NCBI RefSeq assembly: GCF_003012775.1
Contig: NZ_PXYG01000002.1
Location: 372,001 to 436,000, forward strand
Direction of reading: 5' to 3'
DNA: 64,000 nucleotides
Source: Zobellella endophytica
Lineage (GTDB): Bacteria > Pseudomonadota > Gammaproteobacteria > Enterobacterales > Aeromonadaceae
Shown: piece after piece, positions 28,136 to 37,554 of the stretch
Layout: each line of letters starts with the position of its first letter
Numbering within the stretch: position 1 is the stretch's first letter
Notes under the pieces: generated by a model
The model's input: only the letters and a program-made list of their open reading frames with translations
Databases searched by the model: none
Told to the model about the DNA's origin: nothing
Made by a program: the position numbers and the translations under genes

Positions 28136-29536
28136 TCAGCCAAAGGCGCCGATGGCGTTGAGGAACATCAGCACGATAAACACCGGGCTCAGGTAGCGGA
28201 TGGTGAAGCGCCACAGCCGGTAGCCCGGGCCCCGGCCCAGTTCCTGCTCGGTGGCGGTGCGGCTCATCACCCAGCCGGCGAACAGGGCGATAAAGAGCCC
28301 GGACAACGGCATGATCCAGCTGGAGGTGAGGTAGTCCAGGCCGCCGAAGAAGGTCTTGCCGAACAGGGTGTGTTGCTCCCACAGGTTGAAGGAGAAGACG
28401 GTGCCCAGGCTCAGCAGCCACATCAGTACCCCCGAGCCCAGGCAGGCCCGCGCCCGGCTGATGCTGTAGCGCCCGGTCAGCCAGGCCACCGCCGGCTCGA
28501 TCAGCGAAATGGCCGAGGTCAGCGCCGCCACCGACAGCATCACGAAGAAGAGGGCGCCGAACAGCGCGCCCAGCGGCATCTGGCCGAAGGCGATGGGCAG
28601 GGTCACGAACAGCAGCCCGGGGCCGGCGCCCGGCTCCAGGCCGTTGGCGAACACCAGGGGGAAGATCACCATGCCCGCCAAGAGCGCCACCAGGGTGTCC
28701 AGCAGGCCGATGGTCAGCGCCGTTTTGGCGATGGACACCTTGCCGGGCAGGTAGGCGCCGTAGGTCATCATGCCTCCCCCGGCCAGGCTCAGGGTGAAGA
28801 AGGCGTGGCCCAGGGCCACCAGCACGCTGTTGCCCGAGAGCTTGCCGAAGTCCGGGTTGAACAGGAATGCCAGCCCCTGCATGAAGTGGCCCGTGGTCAT
28901 GGCGTAGCCCACCAGCACCAGCAGCAACAGGAAGAGCCCGGGCATCATCAGGTTGACCGCCCGCTCCAGCCCCTGCCGGACCCCCAGGGCGACAATCCCC
29001 AGGGTCAGTGCCAGCACCAGGCTGCCCCAGAAGATCAGGGTCAGCGGCGATCCCAGCAGGGCACCGAAGTGGGCGCCCACCTGCTCGCCGGAGGCGGCGT
29101 TGAAGGTGCCGGCGCCGGTGTCGAAGATATAGGCCACCGCCCAGCCGGCCACCACCACGTAGAAGCTGAGCAGCAAAAAACCGGTGAGCACCCCCACCCA
29201 GCCGAGCCAGCGCCAGCGGGGCGACGCCCCCGCCTCCCCGGCCAGGGCGGTCATGGCATGGGGCGGGTTGTGGCGGCCGCGCCGGCCTATCATCACCTCG
29301 GCCATCAGCAGCGGGATGCCGATCACCAGGATGCAGGCCAGGTACACCAGCACGAAGGCGGCGCCGCCGTGCTCGCCGGTGATGTAGGGGAATTTCCAGA
29401 TATTGCCGAGCCCCACCGCCGAGCCGGTGGCGGCCAGCACGAAGGCCATGCGGCCGGACCATTGGGGGCTGGCGGCGGTGGACGCGGCCACCTGGCCCAG
29501 GCCGCCGAGCGGCCGGGTCAGACTGTTGTTTTCCAT
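28136..29536 (-). CDS. sodium-dependent (SNF/NSS family) amino acid symporter
   Basis: A 466-residue integral membrane protein of the neurotransmitter:sodium symporter family. The N-terminal MAFVLAATGSAVGLGNIWKF and PYITGEHGGAAFVLVYL form the conserved TM1 sodium- and substrate-binding region, and the following spans match the family. AAGGAG precedes the ATG at 29536; a longer frame to 29665 runs back into kynU. It is the last gene of the kyn operon, so it most likely imports tryptophan or kynurenine, as the related TnaT imports tryptophan. Its 3' end is duplicated at 22888. Confidence 0.92.
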   Translation of the reverse strand: MENNSLTRPLGGLGQVAASTAASPQWSGRMAFVLAATGSAVGLGNIWKFPYITGEHGGAAFVLVYLACILVIGIPLLMAEVMIGRRGRHNPPHAMTALAGEAGASPRWRWLGWVGVLTGFLLLSFYVVVAGWAVAYIFDTGAGTFNAASGEQVGAHFGALLGSPLTLIFWGSLVLALTLGIVALGVRQGLERAVNLMMPGLFLLLLVLVGYAMTTGHFMQGLAFLFNPDFGKLSGNSVLVALGHAFFTLSLAGGGMMTYGAYLPGKVSIAKTALTIGLLDTLVALLAGMVIFPLVFANGLEPGAGPGLLFVTLPIAFGQMPLGALFGALFFVMLSVAALTSAISLIEPAVAWLTGRYSISRARACLGSGVLMWLLSLGTVFSFNLWEQHTLFGKTFFGGLDYLTSSWIMPLSGLFIALFAGWVMSRTATEQELGRGPGYRLWRFTIRYLSPVFIVLMFLNAIGAFG

Positions 29537-29577
29537 AACGGTGTTCTCCTTGGGGGTAATGAGGTTGGTTGCCGGGC

Positions 29578-30816
29578 TCAGGTCACCGTGGTCAGTTTGC
29601 GGAACTCGGGCTGCTTCCACTCTTCCCGGCGCATCACCTCGGCCAGGGCCTGCACCGTGTCCCACAGATCCACGTAGCGGGTGTAGAGGGGAGTAAAGCC
29701 GAAGCGCAGTATGTCGGGGGCGCGGAAATCGCCGATGATGTTGCGGGCGATCAGCGCCTGCATGATGGCGAAGCCCTGCTCATGGGTGAGCGACACCTGG
29801 CTGCCGCGCCGTTCGGCGTCCCGCGGCGAGGCAAGCCCGAAACCAAAGTCCCCGCAGTGCGACTCCACCAGCTCGATGAAGATCTCCCCCATCCGGCGGG
29901 ACTTGGCGCGGATCTGCCCCATGTCGGCGGAAACCATCAGCTCCACCCCCACCTCCAGCACGCTGGTGGCCAGCACCCCGGTGGTGCCGCACAGGCCGCG
30001 CCGGATGCCGGCGGCCGGCTCGAACCTGTCCTGCATGGCGAAGGGATTGGCATGGCCGAACCAGCCGCTCAGGGGCTGGCGGAACGCCTCCTGGTGGCGG
30101 CGGGCCACGAACAGGAAACCGGGAGCGCCGGGGCCGCCGTTCAGGTACTTGTAGCCGCAGCCCACGGCGAAGTCGGCGCCGGCGCCGTTCAGGTCGACCG
30201 GCACGGCGCCGGCACTGTGGCTCAGATCCCACAGCATCAGCGCGCCCACGGCCCGGGCCCGGGCGGTAAGGGCGGCCATGTCGAACATCTCGCCGGACTT
30301 GTAGTGCACATGGGTCAGCACCACCAGGGCGGTGTCTTCGTCGATAAGCGTTTCCAGCGCCTCCCGCGGCGCCGTTTCCAGCCGCACGCCGGGCCGGAAC
30401 CGCTCCAGCCCCTGCAGGATGTAGAGATCCGTGGGGAAGTTGCCGGGTTCGGAGACGATCTTGCCGCGTCCCGGGCGCATCTCCAGCGCCGCCGCTGCCA
30501 GCTTGAACAGGTTGACCGAGGTGGAGTCGGCCACCACCACCTCACCCCGGTCGGCACCGATCAGGCGGGCTATCTTGTCCCCCACCCGCTCGGGCAGGCT
30601 TATCCAGTCGTGGGTGTTCCAGCTGCGGATAAGGCCCCGGCCCCACTCCTGCTCCACCACCTCGGCGGCACGCCGGCGGGCGGCCCCGGGCAGGGCGCCC
30701 AGGGAGTTGCCGTTCAGGTAGATAAGTCCCTCTTCCAGCTCGAACTGCTGCCGGTAAGGGGCCAGGGGATCGTCCCGATCCAACCGGGCCAGGTGATCGC
30801 GGGTCAGGGTGGTCAT
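29578..30816 (-). CDS. kynU: kynureninase
   Basis: A 412-residue PLP enzyme that cleaves L-kynurenine to anthranilate and L-alanine. It shows FELEEGLIYLNGNSLGALP at the N-terminus, the VVADSTSVNLFKL segment, the PLP-lysine region GCGYKYLNGGPGAP and the aromatic-pocket WFGHANPF. It is cytosolic. Its start overlaps the kynB stop by four bases (ATGA). In the order kynA-kynB-kynU it completes conversion of tryptophan to anthranilate, which the antABC genes in this window can use. Confidence 0.97.
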   Translation of the reverse strand: MTTLTRDHLARLDRDDPLAPYRQQFELEEGLIYLNGNSLGALPGAARRRAAEVVEQEWGRGLIRSWNTHDWISLPERVGDKIARLIGADRGEVVVADSTSVNLFKLAAAALEMRPGRGKIVSEPGNFPTDLYILQGLERFRPGVRLETAPREALETLIDEDTALVVLTHVHYKSGEMFDMAALTARARAVGALMLWDLSHSAGAVPVDLNGAGADFAVGCGYKYLNGGPGAPGFLFVARRHQEAFRQPLSGWFGHANPFAMQDRFEPAAGIRRGLCGTTGVLATSVLEVGVELMVSADMGQIRAKSRRMGEIFIELVESHCGDFGFGLASPRDAERRGSQVSLTHEQGFAIMQALIARNIIGDFRAPDILRFGFTPLYTRYVDLWDTVQALAEVMRREEWKQPEFRKLTTVT

Positions 30817-31445
30817 GTATCAATACTCCTCAGTAGGGCGCGCACGGGTGAGGCATCCAGGTGCGCCAGTTTCAGCGGTGGTGCTATCAGTTCGTAATGG
30901 CCGGGCTCGATGTCGTCCAGCACCAGCCCTTCCAGGATGGCCATGCGGTGCCGCCAGACCCGCTGGTGGGCGTCCAGGGTCTTGGCGTCCTGGGGGTCCA
31001 GCGAGGGGCTGTCGACCCCGATAAGGCGGGTGCCCCGCTCGGCCAGCAGATCGATGGTGGCGGCGGCCACGGCGGTAAAGTCCGCCCGCCATTGCTCATG
31101 GGGAAAACGGCCGCAGGTTTTCAGCAGCACCCGCTCCAGCCGCGCCGGCAGCCCGGCGGGCAGATCGCCGGGCTCCACCCGGCCGCGGGCATGGGTCACG
31201 TCCAGCACCAGGCAGGGGCCGATATAGGCCTCCAGCGCCACCTCGGCCATGGCCTGGCCCTCGGCGTGGTAATGCAGGGGCGCGTCGGCATGGGTGCCGG
31301 TGTGGGTGGACAAGCTAAGCCTCGCCACGTTCACCGGGCAGCCGTTTTCCATCACCCAGCTCGGTTCGGCACCGTAGGGGGTGTCGCCCGGCCACACCGG
31401 TATGCCGGCGCGCAGGGTTTGGGAGATGTCCCAAATTCGGCTCAT
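30813..31445 (-). CDS. kynB: kynurenine formamidase (cyclase family)
   Basis: A 210-residue metal-dependent cyclase-family hydrolase that turns N-formylkynurenine into kynurenine and formate. The zinc-binding signature HTGTHADAPLHYH is present near residue 50, with VDSPSLDPQDAKTLDAH further on. The length matches bacterial KynB. It lies 12 bases after kynA and overlaps kynU by four bases, so the three form one coupled transcript. Confidence 0.96.
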   Translation of the reverse strand: MSRIWDISQTLRAGIPVWPGDTPYGAEPSWVMENGCPVNVARLSLSTHTGTHADAPLHYHAEGQAMAEVALEAYIGPCLVLDVTHARGRVEPGDLPAGLPARLERVLLKTCGRFPHEQWRADFTAVAAATIDLLAERGTRLIGVDSPSLDPQDAKTLDAHQRVWRHRMAILEGLVLDDIEPGHYELIAPPLKLAHLDASPVRALLRSIDT

Positions 31446-31457
31446 CGGTATTCCTCG

Positions 31458-32315
31458 TCAGATACTGGTGCGCACCGCCCAGAGTTCGGGGAAGAAGGTC
31501 AGGTCCAGCGCCTTCACCAGGTAGGAAACACCGCCCGTGCCGCCGGTGCCCTGCTTGTGACCGATGATGCGTTCCACCGTCTTCATGTGGCTGAAGCGCC
31601 ATTTCTGGAAGTTGTATTCCATGTCCACCAGCTTCTCGGCCAGCTCGTACAGATCCCAGTGCTGCTCGGTGTGCTGGTAGACCCGGGACCAGGCGGCTTC
31701 CACCTCGGCGCAGGCCTGGTAGGGCCGGGACCAGTCCCGCTCCAGGCAGTGGGCGGGCAGCGCGAAACCACGCCGGTGCAGCAATTGCAGGCTGATGTCG
31801 TAGATGCTGGGGGCTGCCAGTACGGCGCTCAGGTGCCGGTAATGCTCCGGGTGGGCCCTATGGGCCTCCACCATGCGGGCGTTCTTGTTGCCGAGCAAAA
31901 ACTCCAGCTCCCGATACTGGTAGGACTGGAAGCCCGAACTCTGCCCCAGGCTGCCGCGAAAGCGGGCATAGTCGGCCGGGGTCATGGTCACCAGCACTTC
32001 CCAGGCCTTGATCAACTGCTCCTGGATCCGCGCCACCCGCGACAGCATCTTGAATGCCGGTTGCAGCTGGTCCCGGCGGATATGCTCGGCGGCGGCGTGG
32101 GCCTCGTGCAGGCACAGCTTGATCCACAGCTCCGACACCTGGTGGATGACGATAAACAACATCTCGTCGTGCTCGGCGGAGCGGGGCCGCTGGCAATGGA
32201 GCAGGGCGTCCAGATCCAGGTACTGGCCGTAGCTGAGGTCCTGTTTCCAGTGCACCCCTTCGTTGTCCAGATCCACCATGCCCTGGCGGGCGGTGATCGA
32301 TTCCTTGCCGCGCAT
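31458..32315 (-). CDS. kynA: tryptophan 2,3-dioxygenase
   Basis: A 285-residue haem dioxygenase that opens the indole ring of L-tryptophan to give N-formylkynurenine. The family blocks LSYGQYLDLDALL, HDEMLFIVIHQVSELWIKL, SGFQSYQYRELEFLLGN and the haem-ligand region FSHMKTVERIIGHKQGTGG are clear. I chose the second ATG (32315), which has AGGA 8 bases upstream, over the one at 32324. It is first in the kyn operon and divergent from a LysR gene, rather than the Lrp-type KynR known from Pseudomonas. Confidence 0.96.
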   Translation of the reverse strand: MRGKESITARQGMVDLDNEGVHWKQDLSYGQYLDLDALLHCQRPRSAEHDEMLFIVIHQVSELWIKLCLHEAHAAAEHIRRDQLQPAFKMLSRVARIQEQLIKAWEVLVTMTPADYARFRGSLGQSSGFQSYQYRELEFLLGNKNARMVEAHRAHPEHYRHLSAVLAAPSIYDISLQLLHRRGFALPAHCLERDWSRPYQACAEVEAAWSRVYQHTEQHWDLYELAEKLVDMEYNFQKWRFSHMKTVERIIGHKQGTGGTGGVSYLVKALDLTFFPELWAVRTSI

Positions 32316-32418
32316 AACCAACATCCTGTTAACAATTGAAGATAACTTGAGTTTACGCCGCCCCCTGCCTTGGTGTAAATTTCATTAAAATTCACTTTTT
32401 AATTAAATAAATTAATAT

Positions 32419-33321
32419 ATGAGCGTTCGAGTCAGTACCCGGCATATGCAGATGATGGTGGCCCTGAGCGAGGCCGGCAGCCTGGTGGAGGCCGCCCAGT
32501 TGCTGGGCCTGACCCAGTCCGCCCTGAGCCACCGCATCAAGGAGGCGGAGCGGCTGCTCAACACCGAGCTGTTCTACCGCCAGCACAAGAAACTGGTGCC
32601 CACCAGCGCCGGCAAGCGGCTGCTGCATTCCTCCCGGCTGGTACTGGCGGAGCTGGAGCGGGCCGAGGCCGACATCAACAAGCTGTCGGTGGGCATAGAG
32701 CACGTGGTGCGCCTGGGCAACGAGGCCTACGGCGGCTACCACTGGCTGCCCGCCTGCCTGGCCGCCTTCGCCCGGGAGCAGCCCACCATCAGCGTGGAGA
32801 TCATCCCCGATGTATCCCTCGATCCTTACGCCGCCCTGCGCACCGGGCGCATCGACCTGGCGCTGACCTCGGGCCAGCCGCCCGAGGGCTTCCAGTGCCG
32901 GCGGCTGTTCCGGGACGAAATGCGGCTGGTGCTGCCCGCGGGGCATGAACTGGCCGGAGAAGACTGGGTAAGCGCCGGGCAGGTGGCGGCCCACACCTAC
33001 GTGACCTACCACACCCAGCCGGGCAAGGGACGGGAATACGAGCAGCTGTTCAGCCACTACCGGCTGTTGCCGGCCCGGGTGATCCGGGCCGGGGTGACCG
33101 AGGCGGTGATCGCCCTGGTGAAGGAAGGTTTCGGGCTGACCATCATGCCGGAGTGGGTGCTAACACCCTACCTGGCCCAGGGCGGGCTGAACACGATGCG
33201 GGTGACGGAAGAAGGGCTCCACCTGGACTGGCAGCTGCTGTTGCGCAGGGACGAGGCCCCCGACTCCCCCGCCGCCCGCTTCGCCGACTGCCTGACACGG
33301 GTGGCGCCAGTCACCCGCTGA
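32419..33321 (+). CDS. LysR-family regulator, probable controller of the kyn operon
   Basis: A 300-residue LTTR with HTH MVALSEAGSLVEAA and GLTQSALSHRIKEAE, and an effector domain including VRLGNEAYGGYHWLPACLAAF. The N-terminus resembles MetR-type LTTRs (RHMQMMVAL). The 103-base divergent gap to kynA is AT-rich (TTTTTAATTAAATAAATTAATAT). Placement implies it responds to tryptophan or kynurenine, which is inference. Confidence 0.85.
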   Translation: MSVRVSTRHMQMMVALSEAGSLVEAAQLLGLTQSALSHRIKEAERLLNTELFYRQHKKLVPTSAGKRLLHSSRLVLAELERAEADINKLSVGIEHVVRLGNEAYGGYHWLPACLAAFAREQPTISVEIIPDVSLDPYAALRTGRIDLALTSGQPPEGFQCRRLFRDEMRLVLPAGHELAGEDWVSAGQVAAHTYVTYHTQPGKGREYEQLFSHYRLLPARVIRAGVTEAVIALVKEGFGLTIMPEWVLTPYLAQGGLNTMRVTEEGLHLDWQLLLRRDEAPDSPAARFADCLTRVAPVTR

Positions 33322-33463
33322 TCAGAGTGGTATTACCACCTTCCGGGCCAAGGTGGTGAATGTTTTTTAAACAACAGCAATACCTTCATGGCTCGTAGTG
33401 GCAGACGGGGCGGCCGACAGCACGTCTCCGCCTTTCCGAGCTACTTACTTCCATGTTATGGAA

Positions 33464-33550
33464 CCATAAAAACTGCATATCATTAACAAGAGAACTGAAT
33501 ATTTCCCCCTGAGTCAACAGATTAGAGTAGCAACCATAACAATCAGGCTC
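33464..33550 (+). promoter_or_regulatory. 87-bp upstream element shared with antA, upstream of the DcaP porin gene
   Basis: Aligned without gaps to 50435-50349 (minus strand) upstream of antA, I count about 64 of 87 identical bases, with differences concentrated in one 14-base block. It contains a direct repeat of the form AACTGMATATY with starts 22 bases apart, the two-turn spacing typical of AraC/XylS activators. The wider gap 33322-33912 holds no gene I can support; the rest is AT-rich leader. Confidence 0.75.
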
Positions 33551-33912
33551 TTGGCTTACCGTATCCCAAGCAAAACGTCCCCTTTGGCGATATGAAAAAC
33601 CAACCCACACCAAAAAGGATTGTGATGACACACAGCCACTATCTGTAAGTAATGATTTGAAGGTTTACTGTAACGGCCTTACTAAAGCAGGGCTCGTGAC
33701 TGCCTTATTTCCAATACTTACAAGAAAAGTGTAAGAATAAACTCTGTCGCAATCTTCCTTCAATCGGAAGTTACGCCTGTGCATTACATCATTAAAACCC
33801 AAGCACGACCTTGCTTTACGCTGTTTTGTTTGATGCGCAAACCAATATAAAAACATTCATAAAAGATATGGAAGTCCATTGATATTAACAACAACCATGG
33901 AGTGAGTTGAAC

Positions 33913-35118
33913 ATGAGAAAAAATAAAGTGGCGCTAGCTATGATATTGGCGACAGGAATGCTGAATGCAGGAGTGGCGGCGGCCATGCCGGTGGTGGAAG
34001 CGGGCCAGCCCGTCGTCACCGGCGAGCCGAGCCGGGTGGGTCCGCCCTGGAACCACCGCACCACCTTCAATATCCCCGGCACCAAGACCGATATCGCCTT
34101 CGGAGGCTACATCAAGCTGGACATGATGTACGATGCCGATTACGACCTGGGTGATGCCACCAGTCCCTTTAATTTGTTGAACCCGGCGGCCAACGCCACT
34201 GATGGCCGCACCGACTTTACCGCCTATGAAAGCAGGCTCAATTTCCGTACCCACACCCAGACCGACTACGGCAACCTGAATACTTACCTCGAGGTGCATT
34301 TCCTGCCCGATGGCAAGTTGAGCCTGCGTCATGCCTACGGTGAATATGCGGGTTTCCTGGCCGGCCAGACCTGGAGTAACTTCATGGGCTTCGTGGGCGG
34401 TACCCGCACCCTGGCGCTGGGCAACCCCATCGGCTATTCCATGGAGCGCCAAGGTCAGCTCCGTTACACCCACAAGCTGGGCGATGGTGCCCTGTCAGTG
34501 GCGCTGGAAGATCCGGATACCGTGATTGCTCGCCCCGACCTGGCTATCGCCAGCGAGGAAAGCCGGCTGCCGGACCTGACCCTGCGCTACGAATACCGGC
34601 GCCTGCTGTCGCTGTCGGGCGTGGTGCGCGAGCTGTCGACCAACGACAATATCGGCACCCTGGACGACAAGGCCACCGGCTATGGGGTACAGGCCCAGTT
34701 CAGCCTGCCACTGCTGGCCAGCACCAAGCTGAACGGCAGCTACACCATCGGCTCGGGCATCGGTAATTATATGGGCAACCCGGGCAATATCGGTCACAAG
34801 AATGCCCCCGATGTTTATGTGCGCAACGGCAGCTTGGAAACCGTTGATATTCAGGGTGGTGGTGTTTCTTTAAACCACAATTGGAATCCCAAGTGGTTCA
34901 GTTCCGTCGGTTATTCCAGGCTGGAACAGGATCTACCTAAAAACAGCGGCTATGATGCTCACTTCGATAAAGTGGATTATGCCTTCGCCAACATTATATG
35001 GGATGTAACTGACAGGCTGATGGTCGGTGCAGAATATCAACTTATCGATCTTGAGACCATAGGTAATGACAAGCGGGACGCCGGCCGCCTACAATTGAGC
35101 GCCCAGTATCAGTTCTAA
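33913..35118 (+). CDS. DcaP-type outer-membrane porin
   Basis: A 401-residue outer-membrane protein. A signal peptide (ALAMILATGMLNAGVAAA) is followed by a short N-terminal extension and beta-barrel strands beginning TDIAFGGYIKLDMMYD, the DcaP-family entry motif, and ending LQLSAQYQF with a terminal Phe. DcaP porins are trimeric channels that favour dicarboxylic and aromatic acids. The start at 33913 has GGAGTGAG upstream. The shared upstream element suggests co-regulation with antABC and so a role in aromatic acid, perhaps anthranilate, uptake. Confidence 0.85.
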   Translation: MRKNKVALAMILATGMLNAGVAAAMPVVEAGQPVVTGEPSRVGPPWNHRTTFNIPGTKTDIAFGGYIKLDMMYDADYDLGDATSPFNLLNPAANATDGRTDFTAYESRLNFRTHTQTDYGNLNTYLEVHFLPDGKLSLRHAYGEYAGFLAGQTWSNFMGFVGGTRTLALGNPIGYSMERQGQLRYTHKLGDGALSVALEDPDTVIARPDLAIASEESRLPDLTLRYEYRRLLSLSGVVRELSTNDNIGTLDDKATGYGVQAQFSLPLLASTKLNGSYTIGSGIGNYMGNPGNIGHKNAPDVYVRNGSLETVDIQGGGVSLNHNWNPKWFSSVGYSRLEQDLPKNSGYDAHFDKVDYAFANIIWDVTDRLMVGAEYQLIDLETIGNDKRDAGRLQLSAQYQF

Positions 35119-35151
35119 ATAACGCCCACACCTACTGTTATTTATTACCTT

Positions 35152-35181
35152 GCCCGCCGGTGATTACCGGCGGGCTTTTTT
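35152..35181 (+). terminator. rho-independent terminator of the porin gene
   Basis: A 10-bp stem GCCCGCCGGT/ACCGGCGGGC with a GATT loop is followed by six T residues, 33 bases past the stop codon. Confidence 0.93.
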
Positions 35182-35228
35182 ATTCTTCACACTTTGGCTG
35201 AAAGCTGCATTTATCTTCAGGAAGGATA

Positions 35229-35690
35229 AGTCAGAAGAAAAACAATCCCTCTGCCGCTGTGTTTAAAAAGACGGCACTCAAGCCGGTAGTCGAGTCTGAA
35301 CAGACAGTCATCCAAGCAGCCGCGCGGAAAGGAGTCAACGCCAACAGGTTACCGCCAGGTATCACCATCGGCGGGGCACTGAACGGTTGCAACGTTGATG
35401 AGCAGCACCTGCAAAGGAATAGAAACAGTTGCTGCGTGAGAATGCTTGTCTGAGAGAAGCGTGTGAACGGCCGTCCAGTCAGCGACAGCAGAAGACAAAG
35501 CGTTGCAGGCCCGGATACGTGAGCACCGGCCAACAGCCGGCTGAGCGAGGGCACATGGCGCATTCAGAGACCGCTGATCAGAAATGATAAAGCCGCCACC
35601 GGCTTGCCCGACTGATGCAGGAGGAAGGACTGGAATGCAAAACGCCAGGATCCGGGAAAATCCGGATGCACATTCAACCAAAGAAACATT
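35229..35690 (+). pseudogene. decayed transposase remnant (IS3/IS66-like)
   Basis: The 35182-35883 stretch has no intact gene. Frame fragments recall transposase pieces: KKTALKPVVESEQTVIQAAA then KGVNANRL resembles an OrfA HTH region, and a shifted frame gives LLRENACLREACE and RLARLMQEEGLE, like an IS3-type OrfA end and OrfB start. Stops and frameshifts interrupt it throughout. An inverted repeat (ATCTGACAG/CTGTCAGAT) lies at about 35721-35761 and might be an element end. Family assignment is uncertain. Confidence 0.4.
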
Positions 35691-35883
35691 GTGCCCGGTG
35701 GCAACATCTGGGCTGATTGAGATCTGACAGACCCGGACAGAGAAGTCGGTAACTGTCAGATCGGGTCTGAATTACTACAACTCGGTCCCTTGGATGTCGG
35801 TGTGTTTTGTTTGGCGACCGAACAGATCGCACACACGGGACTGAGCTTCCTGCTGTCACTGATCTACTATACGGAACAGCTAT

Positions 35884-37554
35884 CTAGGGATGGTGGACTA
35901 CCTTTCCGGATAAGATAGTCCATTCGGCAGATATTTCCCGGATTTTTTCAGGCTCTACCGTCAAAGGGTCATTCGAAAGAATAACCATATCCGCATATTT
36001 TCCAGCAGTGAGCGAGCCGATGCTATCTTCCATTCCTAGCCCGTACGCCGCCCAAATAGTATGCATTTTTAATGCTTCCAACGGAGTAACGGCTTCTGCT
36101 ATTCCGAGAATACCTGCCGCCGCAGTTTGGCGCGTCACTTCCACCCACATCGCAAGAAAAGGGTCGTAGGGTGCCACGGGAGCGTCACTGCCGCCGGCAG
36201 GATACAATCCGGCATCTATATAGGTGCGGTTGGGAATGGAACTATTGGCACGCTGTTCCCCCCAGAACTCAACCCAGCCGGCCCCCAGAGTATAGTTGTG
36301 AGGTGCCTGAGTATGCGGCACTATGCCTAGCTGTTTCATCAGCCCAAGATCATCTGGGCTCGGAAGATAGGGATGTTCCAGCCCCCAACGGAGAGCGCCA
36401 ATCGGACAATGCTGATCCAGTTCACGCCATACCTGCAATACGTTGGCAATCGCCTGATCGCCGATCGCATGTACGGAGAGACGCCAGCCATTCTCACAGG
36501 CATACTCCGAGAGCGCCCGGATTTTGGTCAGAGGAGTCACCTCGATCCCTTTAAAGCCGGGGATATTGGCAAAATCGGTTTTCAGCAAGGAAGTTTCGAC
36601 ACCGCCGTCGTAGGTCACTTTCAAGCCGCCGATACGCAACATATCATTACCCTGGCCCTGCTCCAGAGCATTACCCTGCAGCATGGCTATATCACTTTGC
36701 AGTGGTGCCCTTGGACTAATCTCCATCATCAGCACGCCCCGCAAACCAGTCTGCTCCTCTTGCGCCATAGCACGCCAGACCTTTACTAACTCGGGACTGA
36801 CATGCTGTGAACGAACAGTGGTGACGCCCTTATTTCCAAGTGCTGTCATGGCAACTCGCAGCTGTTCACGCAACTCTGCCTCATCTGCTTGCGGGAGCAA
36901 ACCCGCAATTTCCTTCACCTTGCCAAAGCTTTGGATCCAGCCGCTGAAGCGACCGTCCACCCCCCGGTCGTACTTGCCACCGGCAGGATCCGGATCCTGC
37001 TCGCCAATACCGGCCATATCCATGGCGGCACTATTGATCACGGCATTAATGCCGCCGCGCTGCAGAAACACGGGATTATTAGGCGCGGCTGCATCGAGTT
37101 CCTTGCGGGTGGGAAAACGACGCTCCAGCAACTGGCTTTCATGCCAGTCGGTCGCTCCGACAATCCAAGCACCATCCGGGAGCCTGTCTGCGGCTTGAGA
37201 AATCCGCTCGAGCAACTGCCGGAGTTCAGTCACATCATTGGTCTGTATTTTCTGGATGTTGGCGCCGACCTCATCAAGATGAATATGGGTATCTATGAGA
37301 CCGGGGATCACCGCTTTACCGCCGGCATCAATCTGCCGGGTATCCGGCCCCGCCAGAGCAAGGATATCCTGGTTGCTGCCGACGGCCAGGATCCGCTCTC
37401 CCGACACGGCCACGGCTTGTGCAGGCTCATCTGCGGTATCCATACTGTGAATAACCCCATTGTGCACGATTAAATCGACTTGTTCGGAGGCTACAGTCAT
37501 CTCAGGCCCTCCGAGACCCAATGCAACACCAAGAATCAACGTTAATGTTTTCAT
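35884..37554 (-). CDS. exported YtcJ-like amidohydrolase
   Basis: A 556-residue metal-dependent hydrolase of the amidohydrolase-3 family. The signal peptide is KTLTLILGVALGLGG. The barrel metal motif HIH is in GLIDTHIHLDEVG, further ligands lie in the LSVHAIGDQAI segment, and GGSDAPVAPYDPFLAM ends the barrel. Such enzymes hydrolyse amides or cyclic C-N bonds. Export to the periplasm is unusual for catabolic members and suggests processing of a precursor before TRAP uptake. AAGGAAG precedes the ATG. It originally followed dctM directly: a decayed tandem copy of the junction lies between them. Confidence 0.85.
   Translation of the reverse strand: MKTLTLILGVALGLGGPEMTVASEQVDLIVHNGVIHSMDTADEPAQAVAVSGERILAVGSNQDILALAGPDTRQIDAGGKAVIPGLIDTHIHLDEVGANIQKIQTNDVTELRQLLERISQAADRLPDGAWIVGATDWHESQLLERRFPTRKELDAAAPNNPVFLQRGGINAVINSAAMDMAGIGEQDPDPAGGKYDRGVDGRFSGWIQSFGKVKEIAGLLPQADEAELREQLRVAMTALGNKGVTTVRSQHVSPELVKVWRAMAQEEQTGLRGVLMMEISPRAPLQSDIAMLQGNALEQGQGNDMLRIGGLKVTYDGGVETSLLKTDFANIPGFKGIEVTPLTKIRALSEYACENGWRLSVHAIGDQAIANVLQVWRELDQHCPIGALRWGLEHPYLPSPDDLGLMKQLGIVPHTQAPHNYTLGAGWVEFWGEQRANSSIPNRTYIDAGLYPAGGSDAPVAPYDPFLAMWVEVTRQTAAAGILGIAEAVTPLEALKMHTIWAAYGLGMEDSIGSLTAGKYADMVILSNDPLTVEPEKIREISAEWTILSGKVVHHP

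Noticed and set aside
33386-33631. Possible small protein on the minus strand, similar in translation to a frame around 50350-50468
   Set aside because: Both translate to an EPDCYGC...VNDMQFLW peptide, but this is because the DNA of the two regulatory elements is conserved. The element ends and the promoter-directed orientation fit regulation better, and neither frame has a ribosome site.
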